A stretch of DNA of 47,730 nucleotides from Caulobacteraceae bacterium (GTDB taxonomy: Bacteria; Pseudomonadota; Alphaproteobacteria; Caulobacterales; Caulobacteraceae). The DNA lies in contig CANJLQ010000018.1 in NCBI GenBank assembly GCA_947475735.1, forward strand, positions 1 to 47,730, read 5' to 3'. This document shows, one piece after another, positions 38,883-45,660 of the stretch; the stretch's first letter is position 1, and each line of letters opens with the position of its first letter. The notes beneath the pieces are model-generated. The model had not been told where the DNA came from and did not search any database. It saw only the letters and a program-made list of their open reading frames with translations. Position numbers and translations under genes: made by a program.

Positions 38883-39200
38883 TCAGGGGGTAAACTGGAT
38901 CGTTCGAGCGAACTGGATCGGCTCGCGAACCGGTTCGACCTCGGCGTCCCGCATCAGGGCGACCGCCGCCTCTCCAAATCCCATGCCGGGGTGGGTCTCG
39001 GCCAGAACGAAGCAATCCGCGACCCGGCCGGCCGGTGTGGCCGTGCATTCCAGCGTGACCGCGACGCCCTGAAGCAGCGGCGCGGCCGCTGCGGTCGCGA
39101 ACGTCGATGTCTTGATCGGCTCCGGCGCGAGCCGGTCCGGAGCCCCGTGCGCGACGGGCGCGGCGGACATCAGCGTAGCGGCGAGGATCAGGGAAATCAT
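38883..39200 (-). CDS. Small secreted protein with TonB C-terminal-like domain
   Basis: The 105-residue protein starts MISLILAATLMSAAPVAHGA, a signal peptide. The longer frame to 39248 has no support. The mature part (LECTATPAGRVADCFVLAET, then GFGEAAVALMRDAEVEPVRE) resembles the C-terminal beta-alpha-beta domain of TonB energy transducers, with a cysteine pair (C65 and C76 by count from ATG 39200) seen in many Caulobacteraceae homologues. No transmembrane anchor or Pro-rich linker is present, so it cannot be a complete TonB. It is the last chromosomal gene before the attachment site. Confidence 0.75.
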   Translation of the reverse strand: MISLILAATLMSAAPVAHGAPDRLAPEPIKTSTFATAAAAPLLQGVAVTLECTATPAGRVADCFVLAETHPGMGFGEAAVALMRDAEVEPVREPIQFARTIQFTP

Positions 39201-39274
39201 GGGACGTGGACCAGGGTTGCCCCTATCCAATGCGTAAGGTCGGGCCACGTTCCGTGCTCGACGAACGCTGGGTG

Positions 39275-39329
39275 TGGTGCCCCGGGCCGGGGTCGAACCG
39301 GCACTCCTCTCGGAACCGGATTTTGAGTC
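39275..39329 (-). tRNA. 3' fragment of tRNA-Leu(CAA), attachment-site duplication (attR)
   Basis: On the minus strand the sequence holds an anticodon loop CTCAAAA (39327-39321) and its 3' stem strand TCCGG. A variable arm follows, then the T arm GCCGG-TTCGACC-CCGGC, the acceptor 3' strand CCGGGGC, discriminator A and an encoded CCA (39277-39275). The 5' half is missing: the bases before the loop (TCAGA) do not pair properly with TCCGG. A fragment that keeps exactly the 3' end is what remains at one border when an element integrates into a tRNA gene. The intact gene should lie at the far border, outside the window. Confidence 0.85.
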
Positions 39330-39388
39330 TGACTAGAGTTACCGTAAGTACCTGAAAGGAAAGGTAGTTTTTCCGGCGATCGGATTTG

Positions 39389-39407
39389 TGTGCTAGGTTC
39401 TGTGCTA
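39389..39407. repeat. Paired TGTGCTA direct repeats inside the element end
   Basis: TGTGCTA occurs at 39389-39395 and again at 39401-39407, 12 bp apart start to start, about 60 bp inside the attR fragment. Tyrosine integrases of tRNA-targeted elements bind arm-type direct repeats in such a position. The match is short, so chance cannot be excluded. Confidence 0.4.
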
Positions 39408-39424
39408 ATCAGCCAAAGAATAGT

Positions 39425-39442
39425 CGTGGGCCGAAGCCCACG
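39425..39442 (-). terminator. Probable terminator of the HEPN gene
   Basis: A perfect 7-bp hairpin CGTGGGC-CGAA-GCCCACG follows the stop of the HEPN gene by 7 bases. It is followed on the minus strand by the moderately T-rich ACTATTCTTTGG. The T tract is weak. Confidence 0.55.
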
Positions 39443-39449
39443 ATGTAGC

Positions 39450-40811
39450 TTAGATGGAGGGTGATTCTTCGACATCGATTAACGCGATGGGCTCTTCGTC
39501 GCTTTCAATCTCGTCAAGGATCGATGGGGCGCTAAGCTGCTTGGGCAACTTGCCCGAGGCCTGAAGCGCCGCGATCTTCGCAGCGTTCGGGTCGGGATGC
39601 TCGATCATCGCCTCCCCGAAGACGTGATGGCGCAGGCATTGGCCTACGACGAGGTCGAGATCGAGGATCGGGTCTGCGCCGTATGCGTCGTAGTAGCGCG
39701 CATATTTCCGAGAGTCGTAGACGTCCGGCGCGCCGCCGTGAATTACAGCCGCACGCAACTCCATGAGCGCGCGCAGGCGCGCGTCCTCCACATGACCGCC
39801 AATGGTGGCGCGCACGCCGTCGATAACGGCTTGGGTGGCATGGTTGGCGTCTCCGAAAACGGCATCAAGCGTCATGCACATGATCGGGAACCGTTCCGGC
39901 TCCGATAGAGGCCAGGCGCGGTAGTAATACTCAAGCGCGCGCAGCTGCCGTTGGATGACTTTGGTCTCTGACGTGAGCTTTTTGGCGAGGATGGTGAGCC
40001 ACGGCTGATCGCGCTCGGTCAGCGCGATGTTGTTCATCATCGGCGGCGTGTGCGGATCGCCAAACGACATGGTGATGCCGTCGGTGATGGTCGCCCGCCC
40101 GCCGAACATCTTGCGCCCCGAGAAGCTGTATCGAAGGCGCGGCATCGGTGTGAGTGCCAACGCTCCGAGGATCGCCGCCTTCATCTTCTCGGCAGCTTTG
40201 TATTCCGGTGATCGGATGCCGAGCCACGAGGTCGGCATTTCGATGCGGCCCTTGAACTCCTTCTCGGGCGGAAACTGATCCGCTGGCACCCATTCTTCGC
40301 GGACGCCTGCGGGCAAGCGCGATGCACCAAAACCCGGCCCGGCTGGAACGAAGAAGAAGGGCGCGGAATCGAAAGCAGTCTCGACGGTGATAGGGACCAA
40401 CGGGAAGAGGGTCAGCTTGTCGCTCGGCACAAACAGTGTCGATGCAGCAAGCGCATCGGCAAAAACCACCTTCGTCGGATCAGAGATAAAGCTCGCGTAG
40501 GAACCGCCGAAATGCTTCGCGAAGGACTCCTTCGATAGGATCCAATAGTTCCCCGACACGAAGCTGGTGAGCATGCTCCATATGTCGCTAACTGACAGGA
40601 AGCGCAGATAAGGGGCACCGTGCTTTCGGATGTAGAGGATGGCTCTGACGAACTCACGGCGTTCGTAGAAAAGGTCTGTCCCGAGCCCTCCTGCCCACCT
40701 GGGCTGACCCGGTCTCTGGATCAGGAACGACGCTCGGTATCCGGTTTCGCTTTCTCGGAACATTGAGGCAAGGACAAGCTCTGCCGCCTCTCGATGAATC
40801 GCTGTTGGCAT
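39450..40811 (-). CDS. ApeA-like HEPN-domain protein, predicted anti-phage ribonuclease
   Basis: The 453-residue protein has a long N-terminal region of unknown fold (1-280) and an alpha-helical C-terminal domain (about 280-400) resembling the ApeA-type HEPN family. The helix RQLRALEYYYRAWPLSEPER leads to MTLDAVFG, and the catalytic-type motif follows in ELRAAVIHGG, with R353 and H358 as Rx4H. HEPN proteins with this motif are typically metal-independent RNases used in abortive infection, toxin-antitoxin and CRISPR systems. The acidic tail (EIESDEEP) could be regulatory. It is divergent from a ParB-like gene with a 221-bp gap holding a 9-bp inverted repeat. Only the HEPN assignment is supported; target and trigger are unknown. 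Confidence 0.75.
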   Translation of the reverse strand: MPTAIHREAAELVLASMFRESETGYRASFLIQRPGQPRWAGGLGTDLFYERREFVRAILYIRKHGAPYLRFLSVSDIWSMLTSFVSGNYWILSKESFAKHFGGSYASFISDPTKVVFADALAASTLFVPSDKLTLFPLVPITVETAFDSAPFFFVPAGPGFGASRLPAGVREEWVPADQFPPEKEFKGRIEMPTSWLGIRSPEYKAAEKMKAAILGALALTPMPRLRYSFSGRKMFGGRATITDGITMSFGDPHTPPMMNNIALTERDQPWLTILAKKLTSETKVIQRQLRALEYYYRAWPLSEPERFPIMCMTLDAVFGDANHATQAVIDGVRATIGGHVEDARLRALMELRAAVIHGGAPDVYDSRKYARYYDAYGADPILDLDLVVGQCLRHHVFGEAMIEHPDPNAAKIAALQASGKLPKQLSAPSILDEIESDEEPIALIDVEESPSI

Positions 40812-40896
40812 GCGTCATCATACCCTCTGACGCGGTTTGAACCCAAGGGTTGCCCTGCAACCGACTGGCCCAACGGCAATGAGTGAGGAGCATCGA

Positions 40897-40932
40897 GTCA
40901 AGGCCGCCGGAGGTACTTGTCTTGGCCTTGAC
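40897..40932. promoter_or_regulatory. Inverted repeat in the divergent promoter region
   Basis: GTCAAGGCC (40897-40905) and GGCCTTGAC (40924-40932) form a perfect 9-bp inverted repeat separated by 18 bases. It lies in the middle of the gap between the divergent HEPN and ParB-like genes. The distance between arm centres is close to two and a half helical turns. It could be a shared operator or a site recognised by the ParB-like protein itself. Confidence 0.5.
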
Positions 40933-41032
40933 CCAGTGGGGCGGCAGCTCCTCTTTGCAGGCCATGCACGGCTTGATTGAGCCCTATGTTGGACTCGTGC
41001 CTCTACTGCTAAGCTGATCTTGGGAGGCTTCA

Positions 41033-42340
41033 ATGCCCTACAAGAAACTGCCCCTGAAATCGCTGCTTGTTAACAGCGGGAATGATCGTCACGGCGAACT
41101 GCAAGATGAGACAACTGCCATCGCGTGGTTGTTCACCCATCACGAGCAGCTCATGCGGAATCTGGCCCGCGACCTCGCAACGACCGGCGAAATTTACGAG
41201 GCACCGCTTGTCTGGCCCGAGGGGTCACACTTCATCGTTTTCGACGGCAATCGGCGGGTGACTTGCCTGAAGTTGCTGACCGATCCCAAGCGCGCGCCCA
41301 GCGTCGAACTGCAGGAGTACTTCGCCGGGATAAGAAAGCAGTGGAAAGGCACATTCCCCACCGATCTGATGTGCCAGGTCGAAACCGATCGGGACCGCAT
41401 CGACGACATTCTCTACCGGCGTCACACGGGGACGCAGGGCGGCGTTGGCCGAATTCCTTGGACCGATCGAATGACGTCCAACTTCGTTGATCGCACCGGC
41501 AAAGGCGGGGGCGTCAACGTCGCTGATGAGATCGAGCGCGTGCTCAAAGAGGCAGGCCTGCTGCCGCGAAAGAAAATCCCTTGGTCAACGCTCAACCGCC
41601 TGCTGTCCTCCGAAGGACTAAGAAACCGCGTCGGCATAAGCGTCATCAAAGGTAAGTTCAGCCTGACCCATGAGAAGGCGACGCTTCTGCCTGTCTTCCG
41701 CCGATTGGCGGACGATCTCGCTCAGCGAAACGTCGTTCTGGGTGACCTTTGGAAGAACGCCGGCAAGCTTGCCTATCTCGACAAGCTCGACGATGAAGGC
41801 GTCCTCCCTCCGCCTGCAAAAGCGAGTGACCCGAAGGGCGCCGGTCCAAAAGGGAAAGGCAAATCGCAAAAGCCTCAGCGGGGTCCCAAAGCCAAACCGC
41901 AACGCCGTGTCACGCTCATTCCCCAAGTCGAGTTCCCAGTGGTTTGGGAAGCCCATCTTCAGCGCCACCGCGACATCTGGAATGAGCTCCAATTCGATTT
42001 GAAGTTGGAAGATCATCCCAACGCCATTTCGGTGTTGTTCCGCGTCCTGCTTGAGCTCTCAATCGACCACTACATCACGCGCACAAAGCTTGCGGGCGTG
42101 CAGCCAGGCGACAAGCTCGTGAACAAGGCGCTGAAGGTCGGCGACGACCTCCTCGCTAAGAACAAGATCGACAAGAAGTACGCCGGGGTCATCAAGAAGC
42201 TGCCTCAGGCCGACGGCATTTTTTCGATCGACACGCTCAATCGCTATGTCCACTCGCCGGATTTCGCACCGTCACCGAGCCATCTGACGGCACTGTGGGA
42301 CCAGTCCGCGCCGTTGATCGTCCAGTGCTTGAATGCGTGA
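41033..42340 (+). CDS. ParB/Srx-fold protein with helical C-terminal domain
   Basis: The 435-residue protein opens with a ParB-like N-terminal domain (about 1-120). LPLKSLLVN is followed by the box II-type motif FDGNRRVTCLKLL (D71-R75), the nucleotide- or phosphate-contacting loop of this fold. A middle helical region follows, then a very basic linker (about 268-292, KGKGKSQKPQRGPKAKPQRR) that may bind nucleic acid. The C-terminal helical domain ends LNRYVHSPDFAPSPSHL, resembling HEPN-like or abortive-infection C-terminal domains, though no Rx4-6H is present. It is not a chromosome-partition ParB: no partner ParA and no parS are seen. GGGAGG lies 7 bases before ATG 41033. Confidence 0.7.
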   Translation: MPYKKLPLKSLLVNSGNDRHGELQDETTAIAWLFTHHEQLMRNLARDLATTGEIYEAPLVWPEGSHFIVFDGNRRVTCLKLLTDPKRAPSVELQEYFAGIRKQWKGTFPTDLMCQVETDRDRIDDILYRRHTGTQGGVGRIPWTDRMTSNFVDRTGKGGGVNVADEIERVLKEAGLLPRKKIPWSTLNRLLSSEGLRNRVGISVIKGKFSLTHEKATLLPVFRRLADDLAQRNVVLGDLWKNAGKLAYLDKLDDEGVLPPPAKASDPKGAGPKGKGKSQKPQRGPKAKPQRRVTLIPQVEFPVVWEAHLQRHRDIWNELQFDLKLEDHPNAISVLFRVLLELSIDHYITRTKLAGVQPGDKLVNKALKVGDDLLAKNKIDKKYAGVIKKLPQADGIFSIDTLNRYVHSPDFAPSPSHLTALWDQSAPLIVQCLNA

Positions 42341-42408
42341 AGTGGACTCAACTATCCTACCCAACGCAGGCAATTGAGTTCTCGACGCTGCCGAGGCATG
42401 ATCTCCGC

Positions 42409-42585
42409 ATGCTCGCACGTTACGACATTCGCCCGGATGAAGAGGGCTGGACCGTCTTTGATGTATGGACTGGTTGCCCTGCCGTAGTCGAAGGGACACG
42501 TCAGGAAGGCCTCGAGCTACAGACCGCTGATGCGTTGGCTGACGCCTTGGGTCGCTTGGCCGAGCGTGGCATTCGAGTACCTTAG
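42409..42585 (+). CDS. Small hypothetical protein of mobile elements (58 residues)
   Basis: The frame reads MLARYDIRPDEEGWTVFDVW, then TGCPAVVEGTRQEGLEL and an amphipathic C-terminal helix (TADALADALGRLAERG). The pattern of a small beta sheet plus a helix is shared by short proteins common in alphaproteobacterial ICEs and plasmids. Function is unknown. The frame is open upstream to a GTG at 42295 that overlaps the ParB-like gene, but the similarity begins at this ATG. Neighbouring genes point the same way. Confidence 0.6.
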   Translation: MLARYDIRPDEEGWTVFDVWTGCPAVVEGTRQEGLELQTADALADALGRLAERGIRVP

Positions 42586-42638
42586 TATCGCCACGCCACC
42601 GCCGGTGCGCCTCTCGATGCGGTCGGAGAGCGGTAGGC

Positions 42639-43235
42639 ATGCAAGCTTTGGGCGAGCAGATTATGAAGAGTGTCGGAGCACTGCCCGAAGGCGCGTTGAT
42701 CGCTGCCGGGTCGCTCCTGCACTTGGGAGGCCGTGCGGTGGTGCATCGGGCGCTGTCGCGATTGGCGCGTCGCGGCAGTCTGCTACGCGTGGGCCGAGGG
42801 CTCTACGTGCGCCCCCTGGAAAGCCGGTTCGGCCCGCGAGCGCCGTCAGTCGAGAAGGTCGCGCGCGCCGTTAGCGAGCAGCGAGGAGAGATCATCGTCA
42901 CCAGTGGCGCGGAGGCGGCGAACTCCCTAGGCCTGACGACGCAGGTGCCGATCCGCACAATCTATCTGACCGACGGGCCGAGCCGGGAGCTCCGCGTCGG
43001 CAATCAGACCGTCGAGTTCAAGCATGCACCCGGATGGCAGCTATTACTCCCCGGCCGTCTGGCCGGCGATGCCGTTCGGGCGCTGGCTTGGCTGGGGCCC
43101 GACAAGGCTCAGACAGCTATCGCGACGCTGAAGGGGAAGCTGGTGCCTTCGGCGTTTGGAGAACTGGTTTCGGTCGGGCCACATCTGCCGGACTGGCTCG
43201 CCCGTGCCCTCAGTCAGTTCTCTACGCGTGACTGA
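42639..43235 (+). CDS. DUF6088/AbiEi-type antitoxin-like protein
   Basis: The 198-residue protein has an N-terminal winged-helix (ALIAAGSLLHLGGRAVVHRA, then LSRLARRGSLLRVGRGLYVR). A C-terminal domain (VTSGAEAANSLGLTTQVPIR) follows, as in AbiEi antitoxins and DUF6088 proteins. AbiEi-type antitoxins repress their operon and neutralise a nucleotidyltransferase toxin (AbiEii). No nucleotidyltransferase is encoded next to it: the following genes are short and on the other strand. It is therefore an orphan or acts as a plain repressor. GGAG lies about 8 bases before ATG 42639. Confidence 0.75.
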   Translation: MQALGEQIMKSVGALPEGALIAAGSLLHLGGRAVVHRALSRLARRGSLLRVGRGLYVRPLESRFGPRAPSVEKVARAVSEQRGEIIVTSGAEAANSLGLTTQVPIRTIYLTDGPSRELRVGNQTVEFKHAPGWQLLLPGRLAGDAVRALAWLGPDKAQTAIATLKGKLVPSAFGELVSVGPHLPDWLARALSQFSTRD

Positions 43236-43297
43236 CGCCCTCCTGAAGGTTCCTCAAAGCGGGAGCTTCAAGCGATGAAGGGCGTCCGCGAGCCACG

Positions 43298-43618
43298 CTA
43301 AAACAACGACAACTGTCGGCTCGTTTGCTCGTGGTCGAGCCATTCGCGCGATTGCGCCATGTGATTGAGCCAAGCTTCGACATAGCCAACTGGCCCACCG
43401 GCCTGATCAATCTCCTCGGAGTGGAGGAAGTGTGAGCGGTAGCCCGTCTCGGTGACCGGCAGCGGTGCGCGCTTCGGCTGGACGGCGGTGACGGTCAGAT
43501 GCGACGCCGCCAGATCATGCTCCCGCGCGATGCTGAGCCAGTCGCGCTCAAAGGTGATCTCGATGTCCACGCCCCGCCAATGCAGGGCGTGAACCTCGAT
43601 GCTGCGCCCGGCGGTCAT
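43298..43618 (-). CDS. Hypothetical ICE protein (106 residues)
   Basis: The frame reads MTAGRSIEVHALHWRGVDIE and ends in the sequence RQLSLF. I recognise no domain. The start overlaps the stop of the upstream 68-residue gene by 4 bases (ATGA), so the two form a translationally coupled operon. Small proteins of this kind recur in accessory regions of conjugative elements in alphaproteobacteria; function is unknown. Confidence 0.65.
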   Translation of the reverse strand: MTAGRSIEVHALHWRGVDIEITFERDWLSIAREHDLAASHLTVTAVQPKRAPLPVTETGYRSHFLHSEEIDQAGGPVGYVEAWLNHMAQSREWLDHEQTSRQLSLF

Positions 43619-43821
43619 CCCGCCACCGGACGTTCGGTGATGGCGCGCATTACGATGCGACCCGAAAGCGGCATGGCTTCGCAGTTGATGCTGAAGCCTT
43701 GGCCGTCCTTGTTCGGCCAGGCAGCACCGATGGGGGTCCAGATCGAGTTTTCACCGTCGCCGACGACACGGAAGAGGCGGTGGGTCGGCTTGCGGCCGAG
43801 AGGAAGAGATTGAGTGGTCAT
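43615..43821 (-). CDS. Hypothetical ICE protein (68 residues)
   Basis: The frame starts MTTQSLPLGRKPTHRLFRVV at ATG 43821, preceded by GGAG at 7 bases. That is better than the longer open frame from 43851. It reads on as GDGENSIWTPIGAAWPNKDG and ends RIVMRAITERPVAG. This compact beta-rich type is familiar from conjugative plasmids and ICEs of sphingomonads and Caulobacteraceae, without a known role. It is the first gene of a two-gene operon. Confidence 0.7.
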   Translation of the reverse strand: MTTQSLPLGRKPTHRLFRVVGDGENSIWTPIGAAWPNKDGQGFSINCEAMPLSGRIVMRAITERPVAG

Positions 43822-44130
43822 GGCGGTCTCCTTCTGGATGCCGCGGACCATTCCGCGGCTTCATGGGGAGAGGCCGGCGCGGGCCGTGAAGACCGCGATC
43901 AAACCCCGCGAAGCGCCCGCCAGGGAACGGAGCTGCACGGAGCCGAAGGCGGAGGAAGCGAGTTGGGTTGAACGCGGGCTGGCCCGTGCCAGACGTTCAC
44001 TCACCGAAGCCGTGATTGTCTGGCTGTTTATGAAGAGTGCGGTCCGCCCAGACCGGATTGACCGAGAGACCGAGTGCTACCCGTGAGATGCGTTCCTTGA
44101 CGCCTCCGCTGCGCGTTCTAGCTTCGAACC
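43822..44130. other. Intergenic stretch without a supported gene
   Basis: These 309 bases separate the minus-strand 68-residue gene from the plus-strand zinc-ribbon gene, so they should hold divergent promoters. Short open frames here (for example 43814-44086 on the plus strand) lack a plausible protein signature. No terminator, tRNA or strong repeat was found. Confidence 0.5.
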
Positions 44131-44349
44131 ATGAGCTGGGAACATGACCACTATCCGACCAAATGCCGCGCCTGCGGCCAAGAGGGACAGATCACTGTTT
44201 CAAGCGACGACTGGAACCGAGTTCGATCCGACTGGTCGGGCGTCATCAACGCGCGCATCTATCATTTCCAGCCGCACCGTTCGACGGCCGTTTGCGCTGG
44301 GTGCGGCGGCACTGAGTTCGACATCGCGAGCCGGTCGAGCACGACCTGA
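44131..44349 (+). CDS. Small zinc-ribbon protein (72 residues)
   Basis: The protein has two CxxC pairs, C12/C15 (KCRACGQ) and C55/C58 (VCAGCGG), as in a zinc ribbon that binds nucleic acid or protein. The middle (SSDDWNRVRSDWSGVINARI) shows no recognisable family. Its stop overlaps the start of the 398-residue gene by one base, so the two proteins are made from one transcript. The ORF is short but supported by the two metal pairs and the coupling. Confidence 0.65.
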   Translation: MSWEHDHYPTKCRACGQEGQITVSSDDWNRVRSDWSGVINARIYHFQPHRSTAVCAGCGGTEFDIASRSSTT

Positions 44350-45545
44350 TGGACGTTAAAGACCTCGTCCCGCCCGGCGGGACCATGCAACGCATCCATT
44401 GCCCGCAGTGCGGACACCATCGCGATCTCCGCTTCGTCGATTTCAAGGAAGACGTTTCCGGTATTCCGATGTGGATTCAGAACATTCCGGTTCTTCGCTG
44501 TCCGGCGTGTGGTGACGAGAGCATCGCGGACTTGGCGCGCTTCACCATCAGGGAGACGCACGCGCGCGCGAAGACGGATGGCCTAAGCGAGTACAACGCC
44601 GTCCGGCGCAAACGCGAGCTCAACCACTCCTTTACGTCCGTTGAGTTTCTTTATGACGCGGACGACCATTTCTACCTTCCCGGTCTCTTTCGGCCCCACG
44701 ATGTGGGCTTCCTAACGCCGGTGTTTTTCAACCGGGCGGTTCTGCTCAAGTACGACAACGCGCCCGGTTACCGGGTTCGCTTCGCGTCGACCACCTATGG
44801 GACCATTCATACCGAGGACGAGTACATCTCGTTCGGCATCAACCGGCACGGCCGCGTCGTCATGTGGCTGGGCGACATCGGCAAACTGCCGGTGTCCGAG
44901 CAACACTATCTGCGCTCGGAAAATGTCCTGTCCGATCACTCCATCGGCAGCGAGTTCTACGACGGACAGATAGATGTGGTGTTCACCCCGCGCTCGAAGG
45001 AGGACGAGCTGTTCCGGCAGCGCTCCAACTTCATTGAGGCCTGCCTTCAGCGCTTCGGCGAGAAGCTCGCCCATCTGGACGCGGAGGTGATGGAGCTCGC
45101 GCTGAGCTTCAACCCTCCCGTCGTCGATACGCCGAAGGAGCGCCGACACGTCGCCGACACGCTCAACAAAATCTATCTCGAATCCTTGGACAACGGCGCC
45201 TTGGCGAAAGCCCTGACCGCGCAGGGCGGAGACCCGAAGAGTCTGGGCAGCCTCAAACGGCTGCAGGGCGTCCTGGAAAAGGCCCTTCCGGGTGAGGACG
45301 TCGCGAGAACGCTCAGCCCGCTTTACGTCCTCTACGACCTGCGCGTTGCATATTCCCATTTGCATTCAACCGAGCGCGCTGAGGACACCTTGCAGAAGGT
45401 GACGGATCGGCTCGGTCTGGCCCGTGATGTTGGGTTGATGGCCATCTACGCTGCACTGGTTGGCCAACTTACGGAGAGCTTCGCTTCCTTGGCACCTCTG
45501 GTCGATCCCGAGGGGATCTACGACCGTTCGCCGCCCATGGAGTAA
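44349..45545 (+). CDS. Zinc-ribbon protein with HEPN-like Rx4H motif
   Basis: The 398-residue protein begins with a zinc ribbon of two CxxC pairs (C18/C21 in HCPQCGHH and C51/C54 in RCPACGDES). A central region rich in beta-type segments follows (VLLKYDNAPGYRVRFASTTY and others). The alpha-helical C-terminal half contains VLYDLRVAYSHLHS, where R332 and H337 form an Rx4H motif typical of HEPN ribonucleases. The N-terminal pairing to a small zinc-ribbon protein is unusual. HEPN status rests on this motif and helical context only. It could be a defence or stress RNase; no known family is recognised. The start could also be ATG 44385. Confidence 0.65.
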   Translation: MDVKDLVPPGGTMQRIHCPQCGHHRDLRFVDFKEDVSGIPMWIQNIPVLRCPACGDESIADLARFTIRETHARAKTDGLSEYNAVRRKRELNHSFTSVEFLYDADDHFYLPGLFRPHDVGFLTPVFFNRAVLLKYDNAPGYRVRFASTTYGTIHTEDEYISFGINRHGRVVMWLGDIGKLPVSEQHYLRSENVLSDHSIGSEFYDGQIDVVFTPRSKEDELFRQRSNFIEACLQRFGEKLAHLDAEVMELALSFNPPVVDTPKERRHVADTLNKIYLESLDNGALAKALTAQGGDPKSLGSLKRLQGVLEKALPGEDVARTLSPLYVLYDLRVAYSHLHSTERAEDTLQKVTDRLGLARDVGLMAIYAALVGQLTESFASLAPLVDPEGIYDRSPPME

Positions 45546-45660
45546 GGCCGTCAGGCGACTCACTACGCAGCCAGGCAAGGACAGTTCCGAATGGCGGATA
45601 CTGGATGCGCCTCCGCCTCGCGGCATGCGCCCGGAAGAACCCGAGATACAGGCTGTCAGT

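Noticed and set aside
42295..42408. Upstream extension of the 58-residue ORF
   Set aside because: It overlaps the end of the ParB-like gene and adds no conserved sequence.
42639..43618. Complete AbiE toxin-antitoxin operon
   Set aside because: No nucleotidyltransferase frame accompanies the AbiEi-like gene, and the adjacent genes run the opposite way.
43814..44086. 90-residue frame in the intergenic gap
   Set aside because: It has Arg/Ala-rich composition, no ribosome-binding site and no recognisable similarity.
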